From NCBI GenBank assembly GCA_036498945.1, contig DASYEQ010000020.1, positions 1 to 64,000 on the forward strand: DNA of 64,000 nt, given 5' to 3'. Position 1 is the first letter of the stretch. Every line of letters begins with the position of its first letter. This document shows positions 9,715-17,898 of the stretch, piece after piece. The position numbers and the translations under genes were made by a program. Source of the stretch: JAQGMJ01 sp036498945. GTDB lineage: Bacteria; Pseudomonadota; Gammaproteobacteria; Burkholderiales; JAEUOS01. A model generated the notes under the pieces. That model made no database searches. It had not been told where the DNA came from and saw only the letters and a program-made list of their open reading frames with translations.

Positions 9715-10929
9715 TCAGCCGGCTTTTTTGGCGTCGGCCGGGGCCGCGGCAGGGGCGTTGCCCGCGGCACCGTTGCCGGCGGGCGCGGCAGCCTCTTGCA
9801 GCTTCACCGGGCCGCCCGGGCGGACCTTCAGCAGATTGTCGAGGATCACCACGTCGCCGTCATTCAGGCCCTTGTTGATGATCCAGTCCGGCCCCAGCCA
9901 GTTGCCGGCCTCCACCCGCTTTTGCATCGCCTTGTTCTCCGGGCCGACCACCCAGACGAAGCGGCCCTGCTCGTTTTGCTGCACGGCGGTCTGCGGCACC
10001 AGGATGGCCTGTTGCTTGCCCGCCACCACCTGCGCCTTCACGTATTGGCCGGGCAACAGGCCCAGGTCGGCGTTGGCGAACTCGGCGCGCAACTGCACCG
10101 TGCCCAGCTTGTTGTCCACGGTCGAGCCGGAGAAGTTGAGCTTGCCTTCCACCGGATAGGTCTTGCCGCTGGGCAGGATCAGGCGCACCGGGTTTTCGCT
10201 CAAGGCCTGCTTGGCGGAGCCGCCGGCATGGCTGCGCAGGATTTCGTATTCGGCGTCCGAGATACCGAAGCGCACCCACATCGGGTTGGTCTGCGAAATG
10301 GTGGTGAGCAGCGCGCTGTCGGTATTGGCCGTGACCAAGGTGCCTTCGGAGCGCTGGTTGCGGCTGGTGACGCCCGCCACCGGCGCGGTGACGGTGGTGT
10401 AGGAAAGGTTGAGCTCGGCTTCGCGCACCTTGGCTTCGGCGGCCGACATGGTGGCCTGCGAAGTCTTCAGCGTGGTGCCGGCGTCGTCCGATTCGCGCTG
10501 GCTGATGGCGCGCTTGGAGGCGAGTTCGGCCAGGCGGTTGCGTTCGCGCCCGGCCTGCTCGTGGCGCGCCTGCTCCTGCTGCAGGGCGGCGCGCGCCTCG
10601 GCCAGCGCGATCTCGAAAGGTGCGCGGTCGATGCGGTACAGCGGGGTGCCGGCCTTGACCGGCGTGCCTTCGGCAAAGTTGATCTTTTCCAGGATGCCGG
10701 AAACGCGCGCGCGCACCTCGACTTCCTTCGAACCCTCGGTGCGGCCCACTGCCTCGATCAGCACGGGAATCTCGCGCGTCGCCACCTTCAGGGTGGAAAC
10801 CGGTACCGCGGCCGGCGGCGGCGGGGGCGCGGGCTTGTCGCAGGCGCAAAGCGCGAGCGCCAGCGGCAGGGCGGCAAAAAGGGCGGGGAGGCTGGCGCGC
10901 TGCGGGCGCGCGAGGCGGGTGTCAGGCAT
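9715..10929 (-). CDS. AcrA/MexA-type periplasmic adaptor lipoprotein
   Basis: Adaptor of the second RND pump and first gene of its operon. 404 aa from the ATG at 10929; an in-frame extension upstream would cross the putative operator and is unlikely. The signal peptide ends in LALCACDKP, with a probable lipidated Cys. Then come a proline stretch, a lipoyl half (EGTPVKAGTPLYRIDRAPFE), an alpha-hairpin with Glu/Ala/Arg heptads, the second lipoyl half (TVTAPVAGVTSRNQRSEGTL) and a beta-barrel. The C-terminus is Ala/Pro-rich. Confidence 0.93.
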   Translation of the reverse strand: MPDTRLARPQRASLPALFAALPLALALCACDKPAPPPPPAAVPVSTLKVATREIPVLIEAVGRTEGSKEVEVRARVSGILEKINFAEGTPVKAGTPLYRIDRAPFEIALAEARAALQQEQARHEQAGRERNRLAELASKRAISQRESDDAGTTLKTSQATMSAAEAKVREAELNLSYTTVTAPVAGVTSRNQRSEGTLVTANTDSALLTTISQTNPMWVRFGISDAEYEILRSHAGGSAKQALSENPVRLILPSGKTYPVEGKLNFSGSTVDNKLGTVQLRAEFANADLGLLPGQYVKAQVVAGKQQAILVPQTAVQQNEQGRFVWVVGPENKAMQKRVEAGNWLGPDWIINKGLNDGDVVILDNLLKVRPGGPVKLQEAAAPAGNGAAGNAPAAAPADAKKAG

Positions 10930-11043
10930 GGTCACCTTGGAGAGGACAGGCGGGAAAGGGTTGGGCGCCAGGACAGGCGCGGGTCGGGTGCGGTAGCGCT
11001 TGCAGGAATGCGGCGGGCAAAAAACCGCGGGCGCAAAAAGATA

Positions 11044-11067
11044 CAAGTGTAGCACCCGCTACACTTG
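11044..11067. promoter_or_regulatory. perfect palindrome, probable TetR-family operator of the RND operon
   Basis: CAAGTGTAGC, then ACCC, then GCTACACTTG: two perfectly complementary 10 bp arms with a 4 bp spacer, 115-138 bp upstream of the adaptor start. Size and symmetry fit AcrR/TtgR-class operators. The only TetR gene nearby is the last gene of this operon, so negative autoregulation is the simplest reading. No strong -35/-10 pair is obvious beside it. Confidence 0.65.
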
Positions 11068-11099
11068 GGCAGCCCGGGCCGAATATGAAAGATTGCTAA

Positions 11100-11122
11100 G
11101 GTGCCGCCATCCCGGCGGCACC
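11100..11122 (-). terminator. hairpin after emrB, possible weak terminator
   Basis: A perfect 9 bp stem GGTGCCGCC/GGCGGCACC with a 5 nt loop, 80 bp after the emrB stop. On the minus strand it is followed by TTAGCAATCTTTC, a poor T-tract, so termination would be partial or need Rho. Confidence 0.4.
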
Positions 11123-11202
11123 TCCTGCACACCCGCGCCGCGGGAGTGGGAGGTGTTGCGCTTTTCTCTTGTCGTTATCGCGTACGCGGGAGGCGTGGCG
11201 TT

Positions 11203-12834
11203 TCAGTGCGCCGCGCCCGCATCCACCGCGGCGCCGTTGCGCGCCGGCTTGGCGATCCAGATCACCGCGATCATGGCGATGAAAATGAAGGCCGAGATGT
11301 AGAACAGCTCGGCGGCCGAGAGCGTGAGCACCTGGCGGTCGATCATGTTGTTGATCGCACCCATCGCCTGCTCGTGGCTCATGCCCTGGGCCATCAGGCC
11401 GTCCACCGCGCGGGTGGTGGCTTCGCTGCCGCTGTTGATCGACTCCGCCAGTTGCGCGTGGTGCATGGCCGCGCGGTCTTCCCACAGCGTGGTGTAGATC
11501 GAGGTGCCGAAGGCGCCCGCGGTGATGCGCACGAAGTTGGTCAGGCCGGATGCCGCCGGGATGCGCTCGGGCGAGAGGCCGGAAAGCGCCAGGTTGATCA
11601 GCGGCACGAAAAAGAACGCCATCGCGATGCCCTGCACCAGCGTGGGAATCATCACGTCCATGATGCTGACGTCGGTGGAAAAGCGCGAGCGCATCCAGAA
11701 CACCAGGGCGAAGATGACGAACGAAAAGCTGGCGAAGATCCGCGGGTCGACACGATTGATGTTCTTGCCCACCAGCGGCATCAGCACGATCGCCAATATG
11801 CCCACCGGCGCCAGCGCCAGGCCGGCGGAGGTCGCGGTATAGCCCATGGTCTGCTGTAGCCACAGCGGCAGCAGCACCAGGTTGCCGAAGAAGATCGCAT
11901 AGGCCAGCGAGAGCGACAGCGTGCCGGAAGTGAAATTGCGCTTGGCGAACAGCGTCAGGTCCACCGCCGGATGCTCGTCGGTCATTTCCCAGATCAGGAA
12001 CACCACGAAGCCGACCACCGCGACAATCGCCAGCGTGATGATGGTGCCGGAAGCGAACCAGTCGAGTTCCTTGCCCTTGTCCAGCATCACCTGCAGCGAG
12101 CCCACCCACAGCACCAGCAGGATCAGGCCGATGCCGTCCACCGGCAGCTTCTTGGTCGGTGTTTCGCGGTCCTTGTAGATCATCCAGGTGATACCGGCGG
12201 CAAACAGGCCGACCGGGATGTTGATGTAGAAAATCCACGGCCAGTTGATGTTGTCGGTGATCCAGCCGCCGAGCAAGGGGCCCACCACCGGCGCAACCAG
12301 CGTGGTCATCGACCACAGCGCCAGCGCGGTGCCGACGCGTGCCTTCGAGTAGCTCGCCATCAGCAGCGTCTGCGAAAGCGGGATCATCGGGCCGGCCACC
12401 GCGCCCTGGATGACGCGGAACAGGATCAGCGTCGGCAGGTTGGGCGCCAGGCCGCACATGAGGGAAGCCACCACGAACAGCAGGGTGCTGAGGGTGAACA
12501 GGCGCACCTGGCCCAGGCGCAAGGTGAGCCAGCCGGTCAGCGGCAGCGAAATCGCGTTCGCCACGGCGAAGGAGGTGATGACCCAGGTGCCCTGGCTGGT
12601 GGAAACGCCGAGGTCGCCCGACATTGCCGGGATCGACACGTTGGCGATCGAGGTGTCGAGCACGTTCATGAACGTGGCCAGCGCCAGCGAGATGGTGCCG
12701 AGGATCAGGGTGCCGCCGGTGAGCGGTGCCTGGGCCGTGGACGCAGCCGCCGGAGCGGGGCGCGCCGCCTGCGGCGGGGCCGGGTTGCCGGGCCGGTCCG
12801 CGCCCGCCTCGGCGTTTGCGGTGGTATCGGACAT
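11203..12834 (-). CDS. emrB: EmrB/QacA-type (DHA2) major facilitator drug exporter
   Basis: Inner-membrane H+-driven exporter working with EmrA and an outer-membrane channel. 543 aa. A Pro/Ala-rich cytoplasmic N-terminus (about 38 residues) precedes about 14 predicted helices, typical of DHA2. The family motif LDTSIANVSIPAMSGDLGVS lies in helix 1 and GWLTLRLGQVRLF in loop 2-3. It starts 2 nt after emrA, the last gene of a marR-OMF-emrA-emrB operon. Uncouplers and hydrophobic weak acids are the classic substrates; that is inferred. Confidence 0.92.
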   Translation of the reverse strand: MSDTTANAEAGADRPGNPAPPQAARPAPAAASTAQAPLTGGTLILGTISLALATFMNVLDTSIANVSIPAMSGDLGVSTSQGTWVITSFAVANAISLPLTGWLTLRLGQVRLFTLSTLLFVVASLMCGLAPNLPTLILFRVIQGAVAGPMIPLSQTLLMASYSKARVGTALALWSMTTLVAPVVGPLLGGWITDNINWPWIFYINIPVGLFAAGITWMIYKDRETPTKKLPVDGIGLILLVLWVGSLQVMLDKGKELDWFASGTIITLAIVAVVGFVVFLIWEMTDEHPAVDLTLFAKRNFTSGTLSLSLAYAIFFGNLVLLPLWLQQTMGYTATSAGLALAPVGILAIVLMPLVGKNINRVDPRIFASFSFVIFALVFWMRSRFSTDVSIMDVMIPTLVQGIAMAFFFVPLINLALSGLSPERIPAASGLTNFVRITAGAFGTSIYTTLWEDRAAMHHAQLAESINSGSEATTRAVDGLMAQGMSHEQAMGAINNMIDRQVLTLSAAELFYISAFIFIAMIAVIWIAKPARNGAAVDAGAAH

Positions 12835-12836
12835 GA

Positions 12837-14225
12837 TCAGTTGCGCGCCGTCTTGACGTTGTGGGGCGCCAGCGTATCGCTCATCTTGCCGTGGGTGAGC
12901 AGGCTGTCGGCCTGCACGCCCTTGTCACGGTTCAGGCGCGCCAGGTGGTTGGCGCCGGGCGCGGCCGGGCCGATGGAGGCGACGTGGGTGACGCCGGCGT
13001 TGTCCGCAATGATGCGGGCGATGCGGCTGTCGGCTTCCGACAGCGCCACGTCGAATACCTGGGTCTGCACCACCGGCTTGTTGCGTTCGCGCTCGGAGAG
13101 GCTCTGGCCGCTCTTGTCGGCAATGTCGACCTCGGCTTCCATCGACAGGCCGATGCGCAGCGGGTGGTCATGCAGCTGGCTGGCGTCGAGCGCGATGCGC
13201 ACCGGCACGCGCTGCACCACCTTGATCCAGTTGCCGGTGGCGTTTTGCGCCGGCAGCAAGGCGAAGGCGGCGCCGGTGCCGGCGCCCAGGCCCGCGATCT
13301 TGCCGTTGTATTCGACCTTGCCGCCGTAGACGTCGGCGGTCAGCTTCACCGGCTGGCCGATGCGGATGTTCTGCAACTGCACTTCCTTGAAATTGGCATC
13401 GACCCACAGCTGATTCAGCGGGGCGACGGCCATCAGCGGGGCGCCGGCCTGCACGCGCTGGCCCACCTGCACGCTGCGCCGCGCGATGTAGCCGGAAACC
13501 GGCGCCGGCAACTCGGAGCGCTTGAGCGTGAGATAGGCCTCGCGCACCTTGGCGGAGGCGACCTGCACGTTGGGGTGCTGGTTGATGCTGGTGTTGTCGG
13601 TGTACGACTGGTTGGAGGTCAGTTCCTCGCGCGCGGCGATCACCGCGGCCTGGGCGGCGGTGAGCGTGCTGCGCGCGCTTTGCAGCGCGGTTTCGGCGTG
13701 CTTGAGTTCCTCGCCGGAAACGGCGCCGGTAGCCACCAGCGGGCTGCGGCGGCGCAGGTCGTCTTCTGCCTTGGCGACGTCCGAGGCGGCGCGCGCGGCA
13801 TCCGCTTCGCGCAGTGCCACGGTGGCGGAAAGCGAACCGTTGCCGACGAAGAGGGTGCGCACCTGGCGCACCGTCTGCGCCAGATTGGCTTCGGCCTGGT
13901 CGAGCGCGACGCGGGCATCGGCATCGTCAAGCTGCACCAGCGGTTGGCCGGCGGTGACCTTGTCGGTGTCGTCGGCGTTGATCGCCACCACGGTGCCGGC
14001 GATCTGCGGCGTCACCTGCACCAGGTTGCCCTGCACGTAGGCGTTGTCGGTGCTTTCGTAATGGCGCAGCACGATGCCCCAGTAGGTGCCGTAGCCGATG
14101 GCGCAGACGGCCACCACGGCGGCGGTCAAGCCCAGCAGCTTGCGGCGCTTGGCCGACTTTTGGTCGGCGGCGGCCGCGGGGGTGCCGGGGGCGGACTGGT
14201 TGTCGTTGGTTTGGGTATCGCTCAT
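12837..14225 (-). CDS. emrA: EmrA/HlyD-family membrane fusion protein
   Basis: Periplasmic adaptor of the Emr-type pump. 462 aa. A charged cytoplasmic leader is followed by one membrane helix (about residues 31-52, LLGLTAAVVAVCAIGYGTYW), the EmrA signature HYESTDNAYVQGNLVQVTPQ, a long coiled-coil hairpin (about residues 100-210) and a C-terminal beta-barrel (ANFKEVQLQNIRIGQPVKL). It lies 30 nt after the OMF gene and 2 nt before emrB. Confidence 0.93.
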   Translation of the reverse strand: MSDTQTNDNQSAPGTPAAAADQKSAKRRKLLGLTAAVVAVCAIGYGTYWGIVLRHYESTDNAYVQGNLVQVTPQIAGTVVAINADDTDKVTAGQPLVQLDDADARVALDQAEANLAQTVRQVRTLFVGNGSLSATVALREADAARAASDVAKAEDDLRRRSPLVATGAVSGEELKHAETALQSARSTLTAAQAAVIAAREELTSNQSYTDNTSINQHPNVQVASAKVREAYLTLKRSELPAPVSGYIARRSVQVGQRVQAGAPLMAVAPLNQLWVDANFKEVQLQNIRIGQPVKLTADVYGGKVEYNGKIAGLGAGTGAAFALLPAQNATGNWIKVVQRVPVRIALDASQLHDHPLRIGLSMEAEVDIADKSGQSLSERERNKPVVQTQVFDVALSEADSRIARIIADNAGVTHVASIGPAAPGANHLARLNRDKGVQADSLLTHGKMSDTLAPHNVKTARN

Positions 14226-14255
14226 GATCTCTTCTTTCGCTTGCGGATTACTTGC

Positions 14256-15737
14256 TTACTGTGCGGAGCTGGTCTTGACCGCCGTATCGGCGGGAAGCTG
14301 GCTGGCGTCGGCGTGGAAGCCGCCGCCCAGGGCGCGCGCCAGTTCCACGTCCTGGGTGTAGCGCCGCGCCTTGAGGTCGACGGCGCTGCGGCGCTGCTGT
14401 TCGAGGTTGAGTTCGGCCGTCAGCACGCTGAGATAGGTGGACAGGCCCGAGCGGTAGCGCTGCTGCGCCAGGTCGTAGGCCGAGGTGGCGGCGGCGAGCG
14501 CTTTTTGCTGCTCGCTCCATTGCACTTCGATCGAGTGGGTGGAGGTGAGCTGGTCGGCGACGTCGCGCAGGGCGTCGATCAGCTTGCCGTTGTAATCCTC
14601 CACCGCCAGGTCGTAGTCGGCATCTTTCGCGCGCAGGTTGCCGCGCAGCTTGCCGCCTTCGAAAATCGGCAGGTGCACAGCGGGGCCGACGCCGATGACG
14701 CGGCTGGCGGCGTTGATCCAGTCGGTGAAACCCAGGCTCTGGAAGCCGATGAAGGCGGTCAGGTTGACGTCGGGGTAGAACTCGGCCTTGGCCGCCTTGA
14801 TGTCGTGCGAGGCGGCATCGACGCGCCAGCGCGCGGCGACAATGTCGGCGCGGCGGCTGATCAGGTCGGCCGGCAGGCTTACCGGCAGTTGCAGCGCCGG
14901 GCGCTGGGTGATGGTGGGGGCGAGGTCGTTATACGCGTCCGGCCCCTTGCCGGCGAGCGCCGCAATGGCGTGGCGGGAAATGGCGATCTGCTCCTCCAGG
15001 GCGGCGATTTCCTGGCGCGTCTGCGGCGGGTTGCCTTGCGCCTGGCGCAGTTCGACGTTGGTGTCGAGACCCGCGGCGACGCGCTGCGCCACCAGCTTTT
15101 CCATCTGCTCGCGTTCCTGCAGGGTGGAGTCAGCCACCTTGCGCTGTTCCAGGTTGCGCGCCAGGTTGAAATAGGCGGAAGCGACACGCGCGGCCAGCAG
15201 CACGCGCGCGGCTTCGCGGTCGGTCTCGGCGGCGCGCGCCTGGCCGATGGCGGCGTCCAGCGCCGCGCGGTTCTTGCCGAACAGGTCGAGCTCCCAGCTG
15301 GCGTTGGCCTGCAGGCTGTTCATCCAGAACCAGTTGCCGCCGAAGGGCGGCGGGTAGATGAAGTTCTCGCTGAAACGCTGGCGCGAGTTGCTGTCGTCCA
15401 GGCCCACTTGCGGCAGGCGCGCGGCGTTGCTCACCTGGATTTGCGCCTGTGCCTTGTCCAAACGCGCCTGCGCGGTGCGCATGGTCGGGCTGCCTTCCAC
15501 GGCGGCGTTGATCAGCTCGCTGAGCTTGGGGTCGTTGTACGCGCTCCACCAGTCGTTGGCCGGGTAGGGCAGGGTGCCGGCGGCGCCGAGGGTTTCGGGC
15601 GCGGTGACTTGCGACTTCGGCGCGATGCCGTTGAAGCTGGCGCAGGCGGACAGGGTGGCGACGAGCGCGGCCGCGAAGGAGCGGCGCAGCACGGTTTTCA
15701 GGCGCGTATTGTTGAGCAGGGCAGCAGTGTTGTTCAT
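14256..15737 (-). CDS. NodT-family outer-membrane efflux lipoprotein of the Emr system
   Basis: Outer-membrane channel completing the Emr pump (EmrC-like role). 493 aa from the ATG at 15737; longer in-frame starts would lie inside marR. Signal peptide with lipobox LSACASFNG, then two efflux-channel repeats. Its central motif (LPADLISRRADIVAARWRVD) and C-terminal ARALGGGF mark a NodT member distinct from the two other OMFs in the window. It begins 2 nt after the marR stop. Confidence 0.92.
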   Translation of the reverse strand: MNNTAALLNNTRLKTVLRRSFAAALVATLSACASFNGIAPKSQVTAPETLGAAGTLPYPANDWWSAYNDPKLSELINAAVEGSPTMRTAQARLDKAQAQIQVSNAARLPQVGLDDSNSRQRFSENFIYPPPFGGNWFWMNSLQANASWELDLFGKNRAALDAAIGQARAAETDREAARVLLAARVASAYFNLARNLEQRKVADSTLQEREQMEKLVAQRVAAGLDTNVELRQAQGNPPQTRQEIAALEEQIAISRHAIAALAGKGPDAYNDLAPTITQRPALQLPVSLPADLISRRADIVAARWRVDAASHDIKAAKAEFYPDVNLTAFIGFQSLGFTDWINAASRVIGVGPAVHLPIFEGGKLRGNLRAKDADYDLAVEDYNGKLIDALRDVADQLTSTHSIEVQWSEQQKALAAATSAYDLAQQRYRSGLSTYLSVLTAELNLEQQRRSAVDLKARRYTQDVELARALGGGFHADASQLPADTAVKTSSAQ

Positions 15738-15739
15738 GG

Positions 15740-16252
15740 TCACACCTCTTCGGGGGTGCCGTTTGCTTCGAAACGGTGCAGCAGGTTTTTCAGGGTGTCG
15801 AATTCCTCGGCGGAAAAGCCGCGCAGGTGCCGGTTCAGCACCCAGGCAAGCTCGCGCGGAATCTGGTCGGCGATATGGCGGCCGGATTCGGTGAGTTCGA
15901 TGTTGACCACGCGCCGGTCGGTGGCGCTGCGCACGCGGCGGATCAGGCTTTTCGCTTCCAGGCGGTCGAGCATGCGCGTCATCGAGCTGGCGTCGATGTT
16001 GGAATGGCGCGCGCAGCCGGCGACGGTGTCGTAGCCCTTGGCGATGAGGAACAGCGGCGTCCACTGCATCGCCGTGAGGTCGTATACCTGCATGCGCTCA
16101 TCGACGCTGCGCATCATGCTCTGGTAGGTGCGCTTGAGCAGCAAGCCGACCGACTCCTGCATGTTGTAGCAGTCGGCGCTGTAGAACCCTTCGCTGCTCG
16201 CCTCGCGCGGCGCAGGCTCCTGGACGGCGGAATTGGATGTCGTGGAATTCAT
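15740..16252 (-). CDS. MarR/EmrR-family transcriptional regulator
   Basis: Local regulator of the Emr-type operon and its first gene. 170 aa with a winged helix at about residues 60-130 (AKGYDTVAGCARHSNIDASS, then MTRMLDRLEAKSLIRRVRSA, then TDRRVVNIELTESGR). The ATG at 16252 sits only about 7 nt after the -10 hexamer, so the mRNA may be leaderless; a start at the Met near residue 31 is possible, but the preceding YSADCYN segment looks family-like. Ligands of EmrR homologues are usually weak hydrophobic acids. Confidence 0.92.
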   Translation of the reverse strand: MNSTTSNSAVQEPAPREASSEGFYSADCYNMQESVGLLLKRTYQSMMRSVDERMQVYDLTAMQWTPLFLIAKGYDTVAGCARHSNIDASSMTRMLDRLEAKSLIRRVRSATDRRVVNIELTESGRHIADQIPRELAWVLNRHLRGFSAEEFDTLKNLLHRFEANGTPEEV

Positions 16253-16259
16253 GGCCTAG

Positions 16260-16288
16260 ATAATAATTGCATATGCATTAATTGTCAA
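16260..16288 (-). promoter_or_regulatory. marR-emr operon sigma70 promoter with embedded palindrome
   Basis: Read on the minus strand: a perfect -35 TTGACA (16283-16288), exactly 17 bp, then TATTAT (16260-16265, 5/6 match). The spacer centres on TGCATATGCA (16268-16277), a perfect 10 bp palindrome with further matching pairs outward: a good MarR-type autoregulatory operator. An 8 bp inverted pair GGCCTAGA/TCTAGGCC (16253-16260 and 16300-16307) encloses the whole element. Confidence 0.85.
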
Positions 16289-16307
16289 GGCCGTTAGTGT
16301 CTAGGCC

Positions 16308-16719
16308 TTATAGGCGGCGAGGTTATTTGCACCCAGCAAAAATGTCCGATGCAGGTAGTTTTTGCAGGGCAGCATAAACGGCGAGTTGAAAAAATTCAGC
16401 TGATTCAATGGCTTGCGCGCGCGCTCTTGCCGTGCCGCAACATCGGGCACCTCAGCCGGGGAGGGAGCATTGCGCGTGCCGCGCGTAGCGTGTGGAACGG
16501 CGCGAGGGCGATCGTGCACATGCCGCGGCGAGCGATAGCAGGTGCCGGTATCGGCAACCCGTCTTCACGCGGCGATATGCTGCGCTGCGGCGGCGGGTGA
16601 ACCCGCGCCGCACCGGCGCCGGCCGTATTGCCGACAAACTCCCGCTTGTCACCTGCGCCATAAGCATCAATATATGTTCCAGTCCTCGCATTCTTCACCG
16701 TTTTGGCTACAATCGGTTC
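16308..16719. other. gene-free stretch between the marR promoter and hrcA
   Basis: About 410 bases with no ORF that looks real. A TACAAT hexamer at 16708-16713 lies 6 nt before the hrcA ATG. A TTGTCA (16646) plus TATATG (16671) pair has a 19 bp spacer and is weak. No CIRCE palindrome is visible. Confidence 0.5.
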
Positions 16720-17742
16720 ATGCTCGATCAACGCGCCCGCACCCTGCTCAAGACTTTGGTGGAGCGCTACATTGCCGACGGCCAACCGGTCGGCTCGCGC
16801 GCCCTGTCGAAGTTCTCCGGGCTGGACCTCTCGCCCGCCACCATCCGCAATGTGATGGCGGACCTGGAAGACCTCGGTTTCATCGCCAGCCCGCACACCT
16901 CCGCCGGGCGCATCCCGACGCCGCGCGGCTATCGCATGTTCGTCGATACCCTGATCACCGTGCAGCCGCTGAACCACGCGGCGCAGCAGGAGATGCGGGG
17001 CCAGTTGCTGCCGGACCAGCCGCAGCGCGTGATCAGCGCCGCTGCCTCCATGCTTTCGGACCTGTCGCAATTTGCCGGCGTGGTGATGGCGCCGCGGCGG
17101 CCTACCGCCTTTCGCCACATCGAATTCCTGAGCTTGTCGGACAAGCGCGTGCTGCTGATCCTGGTCACCCCGGGTGGCGACGTGCAGAACCGCATCCTGT
17201 TCACCGACAAGCCGCACACGCAGTCGCAGCTGGTCGAGGCGGCCAACTTCATCAACCAGCACTACGCCGGGGTGGATTTCGAAACCATCCGCACGCGCAT
17301 CCATGACGAACTCAAGGAATTGCGCGAAGACATCGTGCGCCTGACCCAGGCGGCGGTGGAGGCGGGCGGCCAGGCGCTGGAGGAAAACAGCGAAAGCTAC
17401 GTCATCTCCGGCGAAAAGAATCTGCTGGGCGTCTCCGACCTCTCGGCCGACATGGAGAGCCTGCGCAAGATGTTCGACATGTTCGACCGCAAGACCGCGC
17501 TGATGCAGTTGCTGGAGCAGTCGAGCCGCGCCGAGGGCGTGCAGATTTTCATCGGCGGCGAATCGCAACTGGTGCCGCTGGACGAAATGAGCGTGGTCAC
17601 CGCGCCCTATGCGGTGGACGGGCGCATCGTCGGCACCCTGGGGGTGATCGGCCCCACCCGCATGGCCTACGAGCGGGTGATTCCGATCGTCGACATCACC
17701 GCGCGCCTGCTCACCAACGCGCTCTCCAATAGCAACAACTGA
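16720..17742 (+). CDS. hrcA: heat-inducible transcription repressor HrcA
   Basis: Represses groE/dnaK-type heat-shock operons by binding CIRCE. 340 aa, normal length. The start at 16720 (MLDQRARTLLKTLVERYI) matches the conserved N-terminus. Winged helix at residues 1-80 (SPATIRNVMADLEDLGFIAS, then TSAGRIPTPRGYRMFVD), then a GAF-like dimer domain (VVTAPYAVDGRIVGTLGVIG, then GPTRMAYERVIPIVD). No CIRCE is seen in this window, so its targets lie elsewhere. hemH follows on the same strand after a 156 nt gap. Confidence 0.96.
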   Translation: MLDQRARTLLKTLVERYIADGQPVGSRALSKFSGLDLSPATIRNVMADLEDLGFIASPHTSAGRIPTPRGYRMFVDTLITVQPLNHAAQQEMRGQLLPDQPQRVISAAASMLSDLSQFAGVVMAPRRPTAFRHIEFLSLSDKRVLLILVTPGGDVQNRILFTDKPHTQSQLVEAANFINQHYAGVDFETIRTRIHDELKELREDIVRLTQAAVEAGGQALEENSESYVISGEKNLLGVSDLSADMESLRKMFDMFDRKTALMQLLEQSSRAEGVQIFIGGESQLVPLDEMSVVTAPYAVDGRIVGTLGVIGPTRMAYERVIPIVDITARLLTNALSNSNN

Positions 17743-17898
17743 TCGGCCGGACGCCCGGAGCGCCGCGCGCGACCGGCGGTTGCCCGGCGTGCGCCGGCCC
17801 ATGCTCCAATCCCCACATCGTCCAATAACAAGAGGAAGCGCTGAACAAGCAGCGGAAATCGAACCCTAGCCCGCTTGATCAGGTTTTCCACCACCGCC

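Noticed and set aside
12861..16034. Very long plus-strand open frame antisense to emrA and the Emr OMF
   Set aside because: Low-complexity Ala/Gly/Arg/His composition typical of the antisense of GC-rich genes; the minus-strand genes have clear motifs.
16300..16720. CIRCE operator expected near hrcA
   Set aside because: No TTAGCACTC-N9-GAGTGCTAA or close variant found.
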